DNA from: Bacillota bacterium
GTDB lineage: Bacteria > Bacillota > Sulfobacillia > Sulfobacillales > Sulfobacillaceae
NCBI GenBank assembly: GCA_021820485.1
Contig: JAKADO010000012.1
Location: forward strand, 1 to 50,792
DNA length: 50,792 nt
Direction: 5' to 3'
Each line of letters opens with the position of its first letter. The stretch's first letter is position 1. Both the position numbers and the translations under genes were made by a program. The notes under the pieces were generated by a model. It worked only from the letters and a program-made list of their open reading frames with translations, did not search any database and was not told the origin of the DNA. This document shows, piece by piece, positions 38,033 through 48,541 of this stretch.

Positions 38033-39211
38033 CTAAACGCGAACAATGGTGGCCTCGCCCTGTCCCCCACCGCTGCAAATCGCCGCCAACCCATATCCGC
38101 CGCCACGATGCTGGAGCTCCAGGATGAGGGTCATTAAGATGCGAGCGCCAGACGCTCCGATGGGATGCCCCATCGCCACGGCGCCGCCATTGACATTGAC
38201 CCGCTCCTCCGGAAGGCCCAACAACTGCAAGGATGTCAAGGTGACTGCCGCAAAGGCCTCGTTGATTTCCGCCAAAGCCAAGTCGGCGGCCTTGATTCCC
38301 GCGCGGTCCAAGGCCACTTCCGCCGCGTAAGCAGGCACAGTGTGCAGATATTTGGGCTCCCGGGACGCCCATCCTGCGCTGACGATGGTAGCCAACGGCC
38401 TCAATCCGCGCCGTTCCGCTTCATCACGCGACATGAGCACCAGTGCAGCGGCCCCGTCGGTGAGTCCTGGGGCGTTGCCCGCTGTCACGGTGCCGTCCGG
38501 TTGGAACGCGGGCCGGAGCGCCGCCATCTTGTCCAGCGACGTGTCGCGCCGCGGGCCGACATCCTCCTGCACCGTCACGGTTTGACCTTTCTTCGCTGGT
38601 ACACTGACCGGGACAATCTCCTCTTGGAACCGTCCTCGGTCGATTGCCTCGAGGGCCCGTTGGTGGCTTCGAAACGCCCACCGATCCTGGTCCTCGCGCG
38701 AAATGTGGTATTCCTTCGCCACTTCGCTGCCGTACACGCCCATGTGGCACTGGCCAAAGCTGCACCAAAGCCCATCATGCACCACCGCATCGATGAATGG
38801 CGCGTCACCCATGCGCAGTCCATAGCGGGCCCCTTGAACCAGATACGGCGCCTGGCTCATCGATTCCATCCCACCGGCGATGGCGGTCCGGATATCTCCC
38901 AAGCGTATCGCCATATCTGCCAGATTCACAGCCCGAAGACTTGATGCGCAGACCTTGTTGATGGTGTCTGATGGCACCGTTTCCGGCAGTCCAGCCTTCA
39001 TTGTCGCCTGCCGGGACGGGATTTGCCCAGCTCCCGCCTGAACCACTTGACCCATGTATACATAGTCAATCTCGTGCCCTGGAACTCCACTCCGTTCCAA
39101 AGCCCCGCGAATGGCCACCGCTCCCAAATCAGTCGCCGGCATCTCTTTCAACGCCCCGCCAAACGTAACAAAGGGCGTGCGCGCAACAGCGACCACCACC
39201 GTTTCCGGCAT
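38033..39211 (-). CDS. Acetyl-CoA C-acetyltransferase (thiolase)
   Basis: A 392-residue thiolase. Acyl-carrier cysteine C88 is in NKVCASSLRAV; catalytic H349 is in MGHPIGASGAR and C379 in CSGGGQGEA. It condenses two acetyl-CoA or cleaves acetoacetyl-CoA. The ATG at 39211 follows AGGAGG by seven bases; a GTG two codons earlier is too near it. It is 27 bases after murA and may be co-transcribed with guaB-murA. Confidence 0.95.
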   Translation of the reverse strand: MPETVVVAVARTPFVTFGGALKEMPATDLGAVAIRGALERSGVPGHEIDYVYMGQVVQAGAGQIPSRQATMKAGLPETVPSDTINKVCASSLRAVNLADMAIRLGDIRTAIAGGMESMSQAPYLVQGARYGLRMGDAPFIDAVVHDGLWCSFGQCHMGVYGSEVAKEYHISREDQDRWAFRSHQRALEAIDRGRFQEEIVPVSVPAKKGQTVTVQEDVGPRRDTSLDKMAALRPAFQPDGTVTAGNAPGLTDGAAALVLMSRDEAERRGLRPLATIVSAGWASREPKYLHTVPAYAAEVALDRAGIKAADLALAEINEAFAAVTLTSLQLLGLPEERVNVNGGAVAMGHPIGASGARILMTLILELQHRGGGYGLAAICSGGGQGEATIVRV

Positions 39212-39238
39212 GATCACGCCTCCTCTAAGTGGCCCGGC

Positions 39239-40498
39239 TTAGGCTCTCCGCTCGATGGCGGCTCCCAGCGAGGCCAGTTTCTGCTCCATTCCATGGTAGC
39301 CGCGATCAATGTACTCGACACCGTCGACCACCGTCGTGCCTTCTGCCTTCAGGGCCGCCAACACCAAGGCCGCCCCTCCCCGAATATCCTGCGCCTGCAC
39401 CGGGGCTCCCGTCAATCGATCCACTCCGCGAATAATTGCCGTCTCCCGGTCCACATTAATATCCGCTCCCAGTCGCACCAAATCATGCGTATAGCCGAAC
39501 CGATTCTCGAAGACCGTTTCCTGCACCACCGCCACGCCTTCCGTGACCGACAGGAGGGCCACCATTTGGGGATGCAAATCAGTGGGGAATCCCGGGTGGG
39601 GCAAAGTTTCAATATCCACCGCGTGCAACCGCGGCCGGCCGATAATGCGGATCCAGTCCATATCCTCGTCGATTTGCGCGCCGGCTTGGCTTAGTTTCAA
39701 CAGAACGGTCCGCAAATGTTCGGGAATGACGTTGGCGACGGTTACCACCCCGCCGGTGATGGCTCCGGCAATAAGATAAGTGCCCGCTTCCAGCCTATCG
39801 GGGATAATTTCATGGCGCGTGCCCTTGAGGCGGTCGACGCCCTCGATGCGAATGAGGTTGGTCCCGGCGCCGCGCACCCGCGCGCCCATGCCATTGAGGA
39901 AGTTGGCCACATCGACGATCTCCGGCTCCATCGCCGCGTTTTCAAGAATTGTGGTGCCATCCGCCAAGCTTCCGGCAATCATCAGATTTAAGGTGGTGCC
40001 GAAAGAAGCCCGTTCAATGTAAATGCGGGTCCCCTTAAGACGCCCGTCAATTGTGCCCTGAATCGACCCGTGCTCGAGCCACATGGTGGCACCCAACGCT
40101 TGGAACCCTTGAATATGAAAGTTGACGGGCCGTGACCCAATTTGGCAACCGCCGGGAAAGGCCACGTCCGCCTTGCCCATCCGCGCCAGCAAAAGCCCCA
40201 CCAAATAGGTGGAGCCTCTCAGTTTGCGAGCTAAGTCGTAACGGGCCTGATGTGTCGTCAACACCCGAGCGTCAATGTGGAGACGGGTCTCGCCCTCCCA
40301 TTCCACTTCCGCTCCCATGTCTCTCAGAATCTGACACAAATCCAAAATGTCGGTATAACGAGGCACGTTCTCCAAGACGGTGACACCCTCGTCCGCCAAG
40401 GCTGCCGCCACGATAATCGGCAACGCACTATTTTTCGACCCCGCCACCGCGACATCGCCTGCCAGACTGCGCCCGCCCTCAATAACCAACTGCGCCAC
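39239..40498 (-). CDS. murA: UDP-N-acetylglucosamine 1-carboxyvinyltransferase MurA
   Basis: A 419-residue EPSP-synthase-fold enzyme for the first committed step of peptidoglycan synthesis. The active-site cysteine is C118 in FPGGCQIGSRPVNFHI, so the fosfomycin target residue is present (not the Asp variant). Markers include VAGSKNSALPIIVAAAL and HPGFPTDLHPQM. The GTG at 40498 follows AAGGAAGAG; the long in-frame upstream extension lies in the guaB gene and is rejected. It is 20 bases after guaB. No second MurA is in the window. Confidence 0.95.
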   Translation of the reverse strand: MAQLVIEGGRSLAGDVAVAGSKNSALPIIVAAALADEGVTVLENVPRYTDILDLCQILRDMGAEVEWEGETRLHIDARVLTTHQARYDLARKLRGSTYLVGLLLARMGKADVAFPGGCQIGSRPVNFHIQGFQALGATMWLEHGSIQGTIDGRLKGTRIYIERASFGTTLNLMIAGSLADGTTILENAAMEPEIVDVANFLNGMGARVRGAGTNLIRIEGVDRLKGTRHEIIPDRLEAGTYLIAGAITGGVVTVANVIPEHLRTVLLKLSQAGAQIDEDMDWIRIIGRPRLHAVDIETLPHPGFPTDLHPQMVALLSVTEGVAVVQETVFENRFGYTHDLVRLGADINVDRETAIIRGVDRLTGAPVQAQDIRGGAALVLAALKAEGTTVVDGVEYIDRGYHGMEQKLASLGAAIERRA

Positions 40499-40518
40499 GC
40501 ATCTCTTCCTTTCTGCTG

Positions 40519-42025
<1,507 letters not shown>

Positions 42026-42033
42026 TTGAATTC

Positions 42034-42048
42034 CAAACTCAAAGTTTG
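42034..42048. promoter_or_regulatory. Second palindrome just downstream of the guaB -10 box
   Basis: CAAACT-CAA-AGTTTG, a perfect 6-bp inverted repeat with three central bases, ending five bases from the -10 box, a typical operator position. It is not a PurBox (no CCGAAC). Confidence 0.45.
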
Positions 42049-42052
42049 AACA

Positions 42053-42081
42053 AGTCTACCATAGGGGATAACGGTCGACAA
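42053..42081 (-). promoter_or_regulatory. Probable guaB promoter
   Basis: On the minus strand TTGTCG (42076-42081), 17-base spacer, TAGACT (42053-42058), four of six matches each. The region starts right at the end of murC. Confidence 0.6.
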
Positions 42082-42084
42082 TCG

Positions 42085-43443
42085 TCACGCCAAGAGTTGC
42101 GAAACGCGCTCGCCCACCTTGTATACAGGCCCAGCTCCCATGGTGAGGAAGGTATCCCCGGGCTTTAAGAGCGGCATCACCAACTCGACCGCATCAAACA
42201 TGTCAGGGACAAAGTGCACGTGGCCCGGCAACCGCTGTTGGACCGCCTCGGCCAGCGCCTGACCGGTTACCCCAGGGATCGACCTTTCGCCCGGGGGTGA
42301 GTAAATCTCTGTCAAGACGACAATGTCGGCGGCATCAAACGCCTCAATAAACTGATCCCAGAGGTGAGCCGTGCGCACGTACCGTTGCGGCTGAAACAGA
42401 ACCACCACGCGACCGCGCGTCACCTGGCGGCATGCTTCCAAGGTCGCCTTAATCTCCGTGGGATGGTGGGCATAATCGTCGACGACCAAGACCGGCCCTG
42501 GAGTCAGGATTTGAAATCGCCGATTGGCGTTTTGGAACTCTCCCAGCGCTTCAAAGGCCGTTTGGGGGCTAATCTTTAGATGAAGCGCCACGCCTAATGC
42601 GGCCAATGCATTCTGCGCGTTGTGCTGGCCAGGAACCCTCAACGACATCCTGCCCAAGGGCGTCTCACCGTAATACACATCCATTACCGTACCGGACGCG
42701 TCTTGACTCGCGATTGCGCCTCGGACCAGCGCGTGGGAGGCAAAACCATAAGTGATGGTTGGAACCGAGAGACTGCCTGCCATGTCGGCCAGAATTGGGT
42801 TGTCGACGCCCAGCACAGCCGCTCCGTGCGGCGGCACCGCCGACAAATATTGGTGAAATGCCGCGATCAGCGACTCGAAGCTTTCCTGGTAGTGCTCAAG
42901 ATGCTCAGGTTCCACGTTGGTGGCCACTGCAATCTCGGGATGATAGCGGAGAAAGGTGCCGTCGCTTTCGTCGGCTTCGGCCACCGCCCAGTCCGAAGAG
43001 CCAACCCGCACGTTGCCGCCGAATGCCTGCACCTCACCGCCCACCAGTACAGACGGATCCCATCCGGCATGCGTCAGCAAGGTGCCAATCATCGTGGTGG
43101 TGGTGGTCTTCCCGTGCGTCCCACTCACCGTGATGGCACGCTTGTGATTCAACACCTCCGCCAGCACCTCGGAGCGGTGATGCACGACCAATCCGCGCCT
43201 CAGAGCCTCCTGACGCTCCACATTGTCTTCCCGAACATCTGTGTTGTAGACCACTTCGTCCGCCGTGCCCAGATTCTCCGCCATATGGCCGAAACGGACC
43301 GGGATGCCCGCCTCGATCAGCCGTTCCGTGCGGCTCGACGGATTCATATCCGATCCGGTCACCTGATAGCCCTGGTGCTTTAGCCACAAGGCCAATCCAC
43401 TCATGCTGTATCCGCCAATCCCAATAAAATGGACCCGTCTCAT
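42085..43443 (-). CDS. murC: UDP-N-acetylmuramate-L-alanine ligase MurC
   Basis: A 452-residue Mur ligase adding the first amino acid of the peptidoglycan stem. The N-terminal Rossmann loop is HFIGIGGYSMSGLALWL; the ATP loop is SGTHGKTTTTTM; further motifs are ADESDGTF, NVEPEHLEHY, NANRRFQ and DDYAHHPTEI. The ATG follows AAAGGCGG. It is not inside a full division/cell-wall (dcw) cluster; it stands near guaB and murA. Confidence 0.96.
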   Translation of the reverse strand: MRRVHFIGIGGYSMSGLALWLKHQGYQVTGSDMNPSSRTERLIEAGIPVRFGHMAENLGTADEVVYNTDVREDNVERQEALRRGLVVHHRSEVLAEVLNHKRAITVSGTHGKTTTTTMIGTLLTHAGWDPSVLVGGEVQAFGGNVRVGSSDWAVAEADESDGTFLRYHPEIAVATNVEPEHLEHYQESFESLIAAFHQYLSAVPPHGAAVLGVDNPILADMAGSLSVPTITYGFASHALVRGAIASQDASGTVMDVYYGETPLGRMSLRVPGQHNAQNALAALGVALHLKISPQTAFEALGEFQNANRRFQILTPGPVLVVDDYAHHPTEIKATLEACRQVTRGRVVVLFQPQRYVRTAHLWDQFIEAFDAADIVVLTEIYSPPGERSIPGVTGQALAEAVQQRLPGHVHFVPDMFDAVELVMPLLKPGDTFLTMGAGPVYKVGERVSQLLA

Positions 43444-43544
43444 TCGTCGACCGCCTTTACCTGAGGAAGGTTTATATTAGACTACGCCACCCCGACCGCT
43501 TTCATCCGCAATATTCCTGACGAGGGCCCCGGGGCTCGCATCCG

Positions 43545-44057
43545 CTATTGAAAGTGCCAGCCTTGATTAAGCCATAGATTGACGTAATGTTCCGCGGACC
43601 AACGGATGCGTTCCACTTCCGCTGCGGTCAGCGTGCGCACCACTTTTCCAGGGCGTCCCAGCACCAGCGAGCCCGACGGGATGTCCGTCCCCTCGGTAAT
43701 CAATGTCCCAGCAGCCACAATGACGTCAGAATGAATATGGGCGCCATTCATGATGATGCTTCCCATCCCAATCAACACTCGATTATCCACCAGCGCCCCA
43801 TGAATGATGCTTCCGTGTCCAATGGTCACCTCATCCCCAATCAGGCAGGGCTTCCCCAAATCCGCGTGCAACACGCTTTGATCCTGCAGATTGCTCCGCG
43901 CACCCAGACGAATCTCTTCGCTGTCCGCCCGAATGACGGAATTGAACCAAATGGACGCATGGGACTTCAATGTGGCCCTCCCAATCACATACGATCCCGG
44001 CGCCAAAAATACGGGCGACTCCACCTCGGGCGACCAGTCGCCAAAATCCATCAACAT
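43545..44057 (-). CDS. Gamma-carbonic anhydrase-like hexapeptide-repeat protein
   Basis: A 170-residue left-handed beta-helix protein (repeats such as VIGRATLKSHASIWFNSVIRADSEEIRLGARSN). The three metal histidines of the family fit H85-like HAD, IGHGSIIHGALV (two histidines), so a zinc or iron site is plausible. YrdA/CaiE/PaaY relatives include both carbonic anhydrases and thioesterase-linked proteins, so the activity is not certain. I use ATG 44057, seven bases after GGAGGGG, overlapping the tsaD stop by seven bases. It is coupled to tsaD, but no known link to the tRNA path exists. Confidence 0.85.
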   Translation of the reverse strand: MLMDFGDWSPEVESPVFLAPGSYVIGRATLKSHASIWFNSVIRADSEEIRLGARSNLQDQSVLHADLGKPCLIGDEVTIGHGSIIHGALVDNRVLIGMGSIIMNGAHIHSDVIVAAGTLITEGTDIPSGSLVLGRPGKVVRTLTAAEVERIRWSAEHYVNLWLNQGWHFQ

Positions 44058-45094
44058 CGGTTGTCCCCTCCGTTTTCCTGTATGACCCCAGCAAAGGTCC
44101 CTAAGTCGGTGAGTGACCACGGCGTCATCGGACCCGCCGTGGATTGAAGACGACTGCCCGACAGATGCCGAAAGTACCCCGCGGCCGCCACCATGGCTGC
44201 ATTATCTGTGCACAGGCTCGGTTGCGGAATATGCGCTTCAGCCCCCACAGAAGCAGCGAACGCTTGAACCGCATGCGCCAGCACGCGATTCGCAGTCACT
44301 CCACCGGCACAATAGATATGCTTCACTGGGTACCGTGCATAGGCTCGCGCCAAATTTTGCACCAGCGCCTCAACCACCGCTGTCTGGAGAGCTTTGGCGA
44401 TGGCGGCGCGCTCACCGGGATGTCGGCGCGCCAACTCTTCGGTAGCCGTTTTCAGTCCACTAAAGCTGAAATCAAGCTCTGAGCCGGCGACCCGCGCAAC
44501 GGGCAACCGAAATATCGGCGCATCGGGCGCCTCGGCCGCCAAACGCTCGACTTCCGGTCCCCCGGGATAGGGAAGTCCCAGCAGGCGTGCGCCCTTGTCC
44601 AACGCTTCCCCGGCGGCATCATCGCGGGTGGAGCCAATAACCTCCAATTCGCCATGAGCTCTCCAATAGAGAAGGCTGGTATGACCGCCCGAAACAATGA
44701 GGGCCAGAGCAGGAAATTGCACCGGTCCCTCCAGCGCATTCGCATAAAGATGTGCTTCCAAGTGGTGCACGCCAACCACCGGAATGCCCAACGAGCTTCC
44801 CAGCGCTTTCGCAAAGGTCACCCCAACCAAGAGCGCCCCCAAAAGGCCCGGCCCCCGTGTCACGGCGATGGCATCCAATTCCTGGAGATCCATGCCGGCG
44901 GATTCCAGCGCCGCCTCCACTACGGGCAGGATGGCCATCGTATGCTCACGCGCAGCCACCTCGGGCACCACCCCGCCAAACCGCCGCTGCAGCAGCGCCG
45001 ACGACAGGCGCTCTGACGCGACGAGGCGCCGTCCGTCTTCCACCACGGCGGCTGCCGTGTCGTCGCACGAAGATTCGATTCCCAAAATACGCAT
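44051..45094 (-). CDS. tsaD: tRNA threonylcarbamoyladenosine synthase component TsaD
   Basis: A 347-residue ASKHA enzyme that transfers the threonylcarbamoyl group to A37 of ANN-decoding tRNAs. Metal ligands H111 and H115 (HHLEAH); ESSCDDTAAAVVEDG, SGGHTSLLYW and CAGGVTANRVL are characteristic. It is part of thiL-tsaE-tsaB-rimI-tsaD and divergent from a small membrane gene. The ribosome site GAGGTGAG is clear. Confidence 0.97.
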   Translation of the reverse strand: MRILGIESSCDDTAAAVVEDGRRLVASERLSSALLQRRFGGVVPEVAAREHTMAILPVVEAALESAGMDLQELDAIAVTRGPGLLGALLVGVTFAKALGSSLGIPVVGVHHLEAHLYANALEGPVQFPALALIVSGGHTSLLYWRAHGELEVIGSTRDDAAGEALDKGARLLGLPYPGGPEVERLAAEAPDAPIFRLPVARVAGSELDFSFSGLKTATEELARRHPGERAAIAKALQTAVVEALVQNLARAYARYPVKHIYCAGGVTANRVLAHAVQAFAASVGAEAHIPQPSLCTDNAAMVAAAGYFRHLSGSRLQSTAGPMTPWSLTDLGTFAGVIQENGGDNRC

Positions 45095-45153
45095 AACTCA
45101 CCTCGGTGTTGCCCACAGTACCAGTATTCGCACACGGAGGGCGTGATGTAGCC

Positions 45154-45618
45154 ATGACTTGGCTCTATGGTATGCTGCTCTTGATTGCTTACTCGGCCCC
45201 GAGTCTGTTAACCCTTTCCAGCTACACCTACCCTATCATGACTCTGGCCCACTTTGTCACTTTTTTAGTCAGCGTCATATTGTTTGTAATTATGGGAAAG
45301 AGTCTTAAAAAGCGCCATCGGCCCCGGTTTTCCAACGGACTCATGATTGGCGCCATTGTGGCTCTGGCAGGCACGGCCATTGGCCAAGTCATCCGCCGCA
45401 CCCCCATGGCCGAGAAGGCCTTTTTGGCGCAGGTGCCCAGGGTCCCGCGCCAGGCCGCGCTGACCATGCTGCATCTGCATGCAACCGCCAATGCGGTCTT
45501 GTCGGGCATCATCTTTGCAGTGTTGTTCGGATTGTTGGGGGCCGTCGCCACCTGGTGGGGAGGGCGGGATCGGAGGCGCCCCTTGACACCGCAGGATCCA
45601 ACCCCGGAGACCGGCTAA
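45154..45618 (+). CDS. Membrane protein of unknown function (154 aa)
   Basis: About four helices: MTWLYGMLLLIAYSAPSLL, IMTLAHFVTFLVSVILFVIMG, GLMIGAIVALAGTAIGQVI and TANAVLSGIIFAVLFGLLGAVATWW. A hydrophilic tail with proline-aspartate follows. GGAGGG stands 12 bases before the ATG, a long spacing; a GTG at 45106 in frame is less likely. It is on the plus strand between tsaD and rimI and its end overlaps the rimI stop by four bases, so transcripts converge. No family recognised. Confidence 0.65.
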   Translation: MTWLYGMLLLIAYSAPSLLTLSSYTYPIMTLAHFVTFLVSVILFVIMGKSLKKRHRPRFSNGLMIGAIVALAGTAIGQVIRRTPMAEKAFLAQVPRVPRQAALTMLHLHATANAVLSGIIFAVLFGLLGAVATWWGGRDRRRPLTPQDPTPETG

Positions 45619-46088
45619 AGCGGATCCTTCCACATGATGAAGGCATCCTCGTGCGGCTCGCTGTAGTACCCGCGCCGGACGCCCAACTGGATGAAGCCCA
45701 GCTTTTGATACAGATTTTGAGCGACCAGATTGCTGCGGCGCACCTCCAGTGTCATGCGGCGGCATCCTAGCGCTTTAGCTCGCTCCATAAGCCCCGCCAT
45801 CATGCGCTCGCCTAGGTGGTAGCCGCGAAAATCTGGATGGACCGCCACGTTGGTCACATGGGCCTCATCAAGAATGATCCACATGCCGCCATAGGAGACG
45901 ACACGCCCATGGAAGTCGAGGACCAAATAGGCTGCGAAGTTGTTTTCCATCAACTCGCTTTGAAATTGATTGCGCGACCACGGTGTTGAGAAAGAGGACG
46001 CCTCAATCCGCATGACCGCGTCCAAATCCGAAAGATACATGTCCCGAACGAGTACCTCAGACTCGTCTGGTTGGTTAGGAACCGCCAT
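45615..46088 (-). CDS. rimI: Ribosomal protein S18-alanine N-acetyltransferase RimI
   Basis: A 157-residue GNAT protein. The acetyl-CoA site is VAVHPDFRGYHLGERMMAGLM (Q/RxxGxG/A type) and the C-terminal beta segment is LYQKLGFIQLGVRRGYY, as in RimI. It overlaps tsaB by 14 bases. RimI acetylates S18 and, in some species, other proteins; the location in the tsa operon is as in Bacillus. Confidence 0.93.
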   Translation of the reverse strand: MAVPNQPDESEVLVRDMYLSDLDAVMRIEASSFSTPWSRNQFQSELMENNFAAYLVLDFHGRVVSYGGMWIILDEAHVTNVAVHPDFRGYHLGERMMAGLMERAKALGCRRMTLEVRRSNLVAQNLYQKLGFIQLGVRRGYYSEPHEDAFIMWKDPL

Positions 46089-46752
46089 GTGTCACCTCGT
46101 TGGACACACTGACCCGAGGAGGCCTCAAGTAGGCAGGAGCCAGCGCGACCGGTTGATCCGTTTTTCCCCATTGTAACGCGGACCAGCCCTCCAGGGCTAC
46201 CTCTACCCCAGACATGTCAACATGCACCGGGCGAGCTTTGGGGCCTATCAGTCGCAGGGCCTCGGGATCCCGAGCCAAGGGCCCTACCACCAAAACCTCT
46301 TCCGACACGGGGAACCGCGGAGGCAAATGCCCCGAAACGGCGGTGTCCGGCATCAACGCCTCGGCTCCGGATGCCCCGACATAGTAATAACCGAGATAAT
46401 AGGCGGGGCCGCGCCGCTCGCTGCTGACCACTACGCGATGGCCCGGCGTCACAGCGCGGGCCCAAGCCGCCAAGGACGAGACCCCTTTGACCGGCACCTT
46501 CCAACTGTAGGCCAATGCTTTGGCCGCAGTGACCGCAATGCGGACGCCGGTGAATGAACCAGGGCCCACACCCACGGCGATGGCGTCCGGTCTGCCCAGG
46601 ATCTCTACCGCTTCTTCAATCCAGGCCACCAGATGAGATCCCGCCAGTCGCGGTTGCCGCATCGAATGAGAAGCCATCATTCGCCCATCATCAATATATC
46701 CGACAGTCAGAACCGGCCCTGAGGCATCCCAACCCATGACCTTAAATCCCAT
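46075..46752 (-). CDS. tsaB: tRNA threonylcarbamoyladenosine synthase component TsaB
   Basis: A 225-residue non-catalytic paralogue of TsaD that scaffolds TsaD and TsaE. Markers are VGVGPGSFTGVRIAVTAAKALAY and VPVKGVSSLAAWA. The ATG at 46752 follows AAGGAGG by ten bases and overlaps tsaE by 11; a longer in-frame start at 46794 lies within tsaE and is rejected. Confidence 0.94.
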   Translation of the reverse strand: MGFKVMGWDASGPVLTVGYIDDGRMMASHSMRQPRLAGSHLVAWIEEAVEILGRPDAIAVGVGPGSFTGVRIAVTAAKALAYSWKVPVKGVSSLAAWARAVTPGHRVVVSSERRGPAYYLGYYYVGASGAEALMPDTAVSGHLPPRFPVSEEVLVVGPLARDPEALRLIGPKARPVHVDMSGVEVALEGWSALQWGKTDQPVALAPAYLRPPRVSVSNEVTHGGS

Positions 46753-47236
46753 GTTCCGCACCCTCCTTCTGCCATGCTTCCAGTCGGGGAGCAAAGACCT
46801 GTCCCAGCCCAGTCATCACGAGACGGCGCGCCTCCGGCCGAGACACGACCATCTCTAGGGATATCTCCACTCGCTCGGGATACTGTACGCGCAAATCATC
46901 GCCCCACTCAGCCAAAATCAGCGCACCGGGGTCGCCCGGCGGCGGTAGGTCCAACACATCCCATTCCCTCGGATCGCTAATGCGGTACCCATCGAGATGG
47001 AAGATAACCAGTCCCGGCGCGTCATAGACGTGCAACAGATCAAACGTGGGCGAGGTTACATCCGCACGGACTCCCAGAGACCGCACGAGGGCCTTGACGG
47101 CCGTGGTTTTTCCCGCCCCCAGCGGTCCCTCCAGCAGCACCACGCCGCCCTGCGCCAAGAGCGGGGCGAAGCGCGCGGCCCATGACCAGAGGCCGCTTTC
47201 ATCCGCAATCAGCTCTTCAACGCGAAAAGTGATCAA
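46742..47236 (-). CDS. tsaE: tRNA threonylcarbamoyladenosine ATPase TsaE
   Basis: A 164-residue P-loop ATPase that drives the TsaBD complex. Walker A is EGPLGAGKTTAVKAL (about 36-50); other conserved parts are VTSPTFDLLHVYD, FHLDGYRI and LILAEWGDDL. The start is a TTG at 47236 behind AAGGAG, with no better codon in frame. It overlaps thiL by 20 bases. Confidence 0.95.
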   Translation of the reverse strand: MITFRVEELIADESGLWSWAARFAPLLAQGGVVLLEGPLGAGKTTAVKALVRSLGVRADVTSPTFDLLHVYDAPGLVIFHLDGYRISDPREWDVLDLPPPGDPGALILAEWGDDLRVQYPERVEISLEMVVSRPEARRLVMTGLGQVFAPRLEAWQKEGAEHGI

Positions 47237-48218
47237 AGGCTACTCCTTCTCCATGAAGCACCACCGGCTCGCCGTTCTTGAGCCAGCGAATGTTCCGACC
47301 ATCCGTCACGACGCCTATTTCGGTCAAAGCGACGCCGCTCTGGGCAGCGGCATTCTTCACTGCCTCCAGATGGGAGGGCGGTACAGCCATCAATAACTCA
47401 TAGTCCTCCCCGCCAAAGAGAGCGTAGTCCTCTCCGTCGCTTTGGAAACCGGCCGCGATCTGTCGGGTCGCCCGGCAGATCGGCAAATTCTCAAGCCAAA
47501 CGTCTGCACCCACCGAGCCAAATTGCACCAATTCCTCCACTTCGCGCGCCAAGCCGTCACTAACGTCTGTCATGGCGTGTATAAAAGGGGCGGCCGCCTG
47601 TCCCAACGCCACCCGAGCATGCGGTTCCAAATGCGCCGTTAGCACACTGCGCGCATCGATGTCCTCGCCGGGCCAGCTCGCGCCGTGGCTAAGCAGCATA
47701 TAGCCCGCATAGCTCGCACCCAGACGCCCAGACACCATGAGCCGGTCTCCTGGACGCGCCCCCTGCCGAAGCACCGGCCCCTGCGCCGATGGCTTTCCAA
47801 GAATCACCACATCCAACACCAGACGATCGACCGTCCCTACCGTATCCCCGCCTAAAATGATAACGCCCCAACTGTCGAACGCCCTTGTGAGACCGCGATA
47901 CAGCGACTCCAGCACTTCGGACGACATCTGCGAAGGCACGGCCAAGCTGGTCAAGGCAGCCGTTGGTTGGCCGCCCATAGCGGCAATGTCGCTCAGATTC
48001 ACTTGGGCAGCCTTGTATCCCACCTGCTCTGGGGTGGCCCAATCCCAACGAAAATGAATATCCTCCACCAACATGTCCTGGCTGATGAGCCACCCGTCCG
48101 GATACCCCGGCAAAAGCGCCGCATCATCGCCAATGCCCACATATCCGGGCGGCGGTGATGACTGCATGCGATGAATCATCGCAATAATGCCCCGTTCCCC
48201 CAGTTGCTTAACCTGCAT
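47217..48218 (-). CDS. thiL: Thiamine-monophosphate kinase ThiL
   Basis: A 333-residue PurM-fold kinase making thiamine pyrophosphate. Markers are VGIGDDAALL, DMLVEDIHFRWDWATPEQVGYKAAQVNLSDIAAMGG, LGGDTVGT, AMTDVSDGLAREVEEL and GGEDYELLMAV. The ATG follows a GGGGGCGG-type site. It is the first gene of the tsa operon, as in B. subtilis, and divergent from the 70-aa gene. Confidence 0.95.
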   Translation of the reverse strand: MQVKQLGERGIIAMIHRMQSSPPPGYVGIGDDAALLPGYPDGWLISQDMLVEDIHFRWDWATPEQVGYKAAQVNLSDIAAMGGQPTAALTSLAVPSQMSSEVLESLYRGLTRAFDSWGVIILGGDTVGTVDRLVLDVVILGKPSAQGPVLRQGARPGDRLMVSGRLGASYAGYMLLSHGASWPGEDIDARSVLTAHLEPHARVALGQAAAPFIHAMTDVSDGLAREVEELVQFGSVGADVWLENLPICRATRQIAAGFQSDGEDYALFGGEDYELLMAVPPSHLEAVKNAAAQSGVALTEIGVVTDGRNIRWLKNGEPVVLHGEGVAFDHFSR

Positions 48219-48292
48219 AGCCGCCCCCTGTGTGTTTAGTCATATGTAGAAATTGGCATACTTGGGTAAACGATGAATGAGAGAGGTGCCAC

Positions 48293-48505
48293 ATGTCAAG
48301 CCACATTCCTTCCCCAGAGTCCACGGACCTCCAGCACACTTTATACCGCTACGGTCTTTCCATTGCCGTCCTATTTGATCTACTAGTCGACAAAGGGATC
48401 TGCACCCGTGAAGAAATTCAAAACCGGGCCCGCGGCCTCAACCAACAACTATGGTTCTCTCAGGACCCCGACGCCCCCGAAGAGCCGTGGGTGCCGCATC
48501 CTTAG
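48293..48505 (+). CDS. Small protein of unknown function (70 aa)
   Basis: A 70-residue protein. AGAGGTG is four bases before the ATG. It has a central hydrophobic/amphipathic stretch (LYRYGLSIAVLFDLLVDKGICTREEI) and a Trp/Pro-rich acidic end. The helical segment followed by ICTREEIQNRA is reminiscent of the C-terminal helix pairs that pack on nitrile hydratase-like subunits, but the resemblance is too slight for a call. It lies between the divergent thiL gene and the hydrolase 36 bases downstream. Confidence 0.55.
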   Translation: MSSHIPSPESTDLQHTLYRYGLSIAVLFDLLVDKGICTREEIQNRARGLNQQLWFSQDPDAPEEPWVPHP

Positions 48506-48509
48506 AATC

Positions 48510-48518
48510 TGCTACAAT
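48510..48518 (+). promoter_or_regulatory. Extended -10 promoter element of the hydrolase gene
   Basis: TGCTACAAT is an extended -10 (TGn plus TACAAT), 23 bases before the hydrolase start codon. No -35 is visible, as is common for this class. Confidence 0.45.
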
Positions 48519-48541
48519 AGTCCCCGGAAGGGGGCCATTGA

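Noticed and set aside
43505..43550. GC-rich palindrome after the gamma-carbonic anhydrase gene
   Set aside because: Stem is short and imperfect and no T stretch follows; not claimed as terminator.
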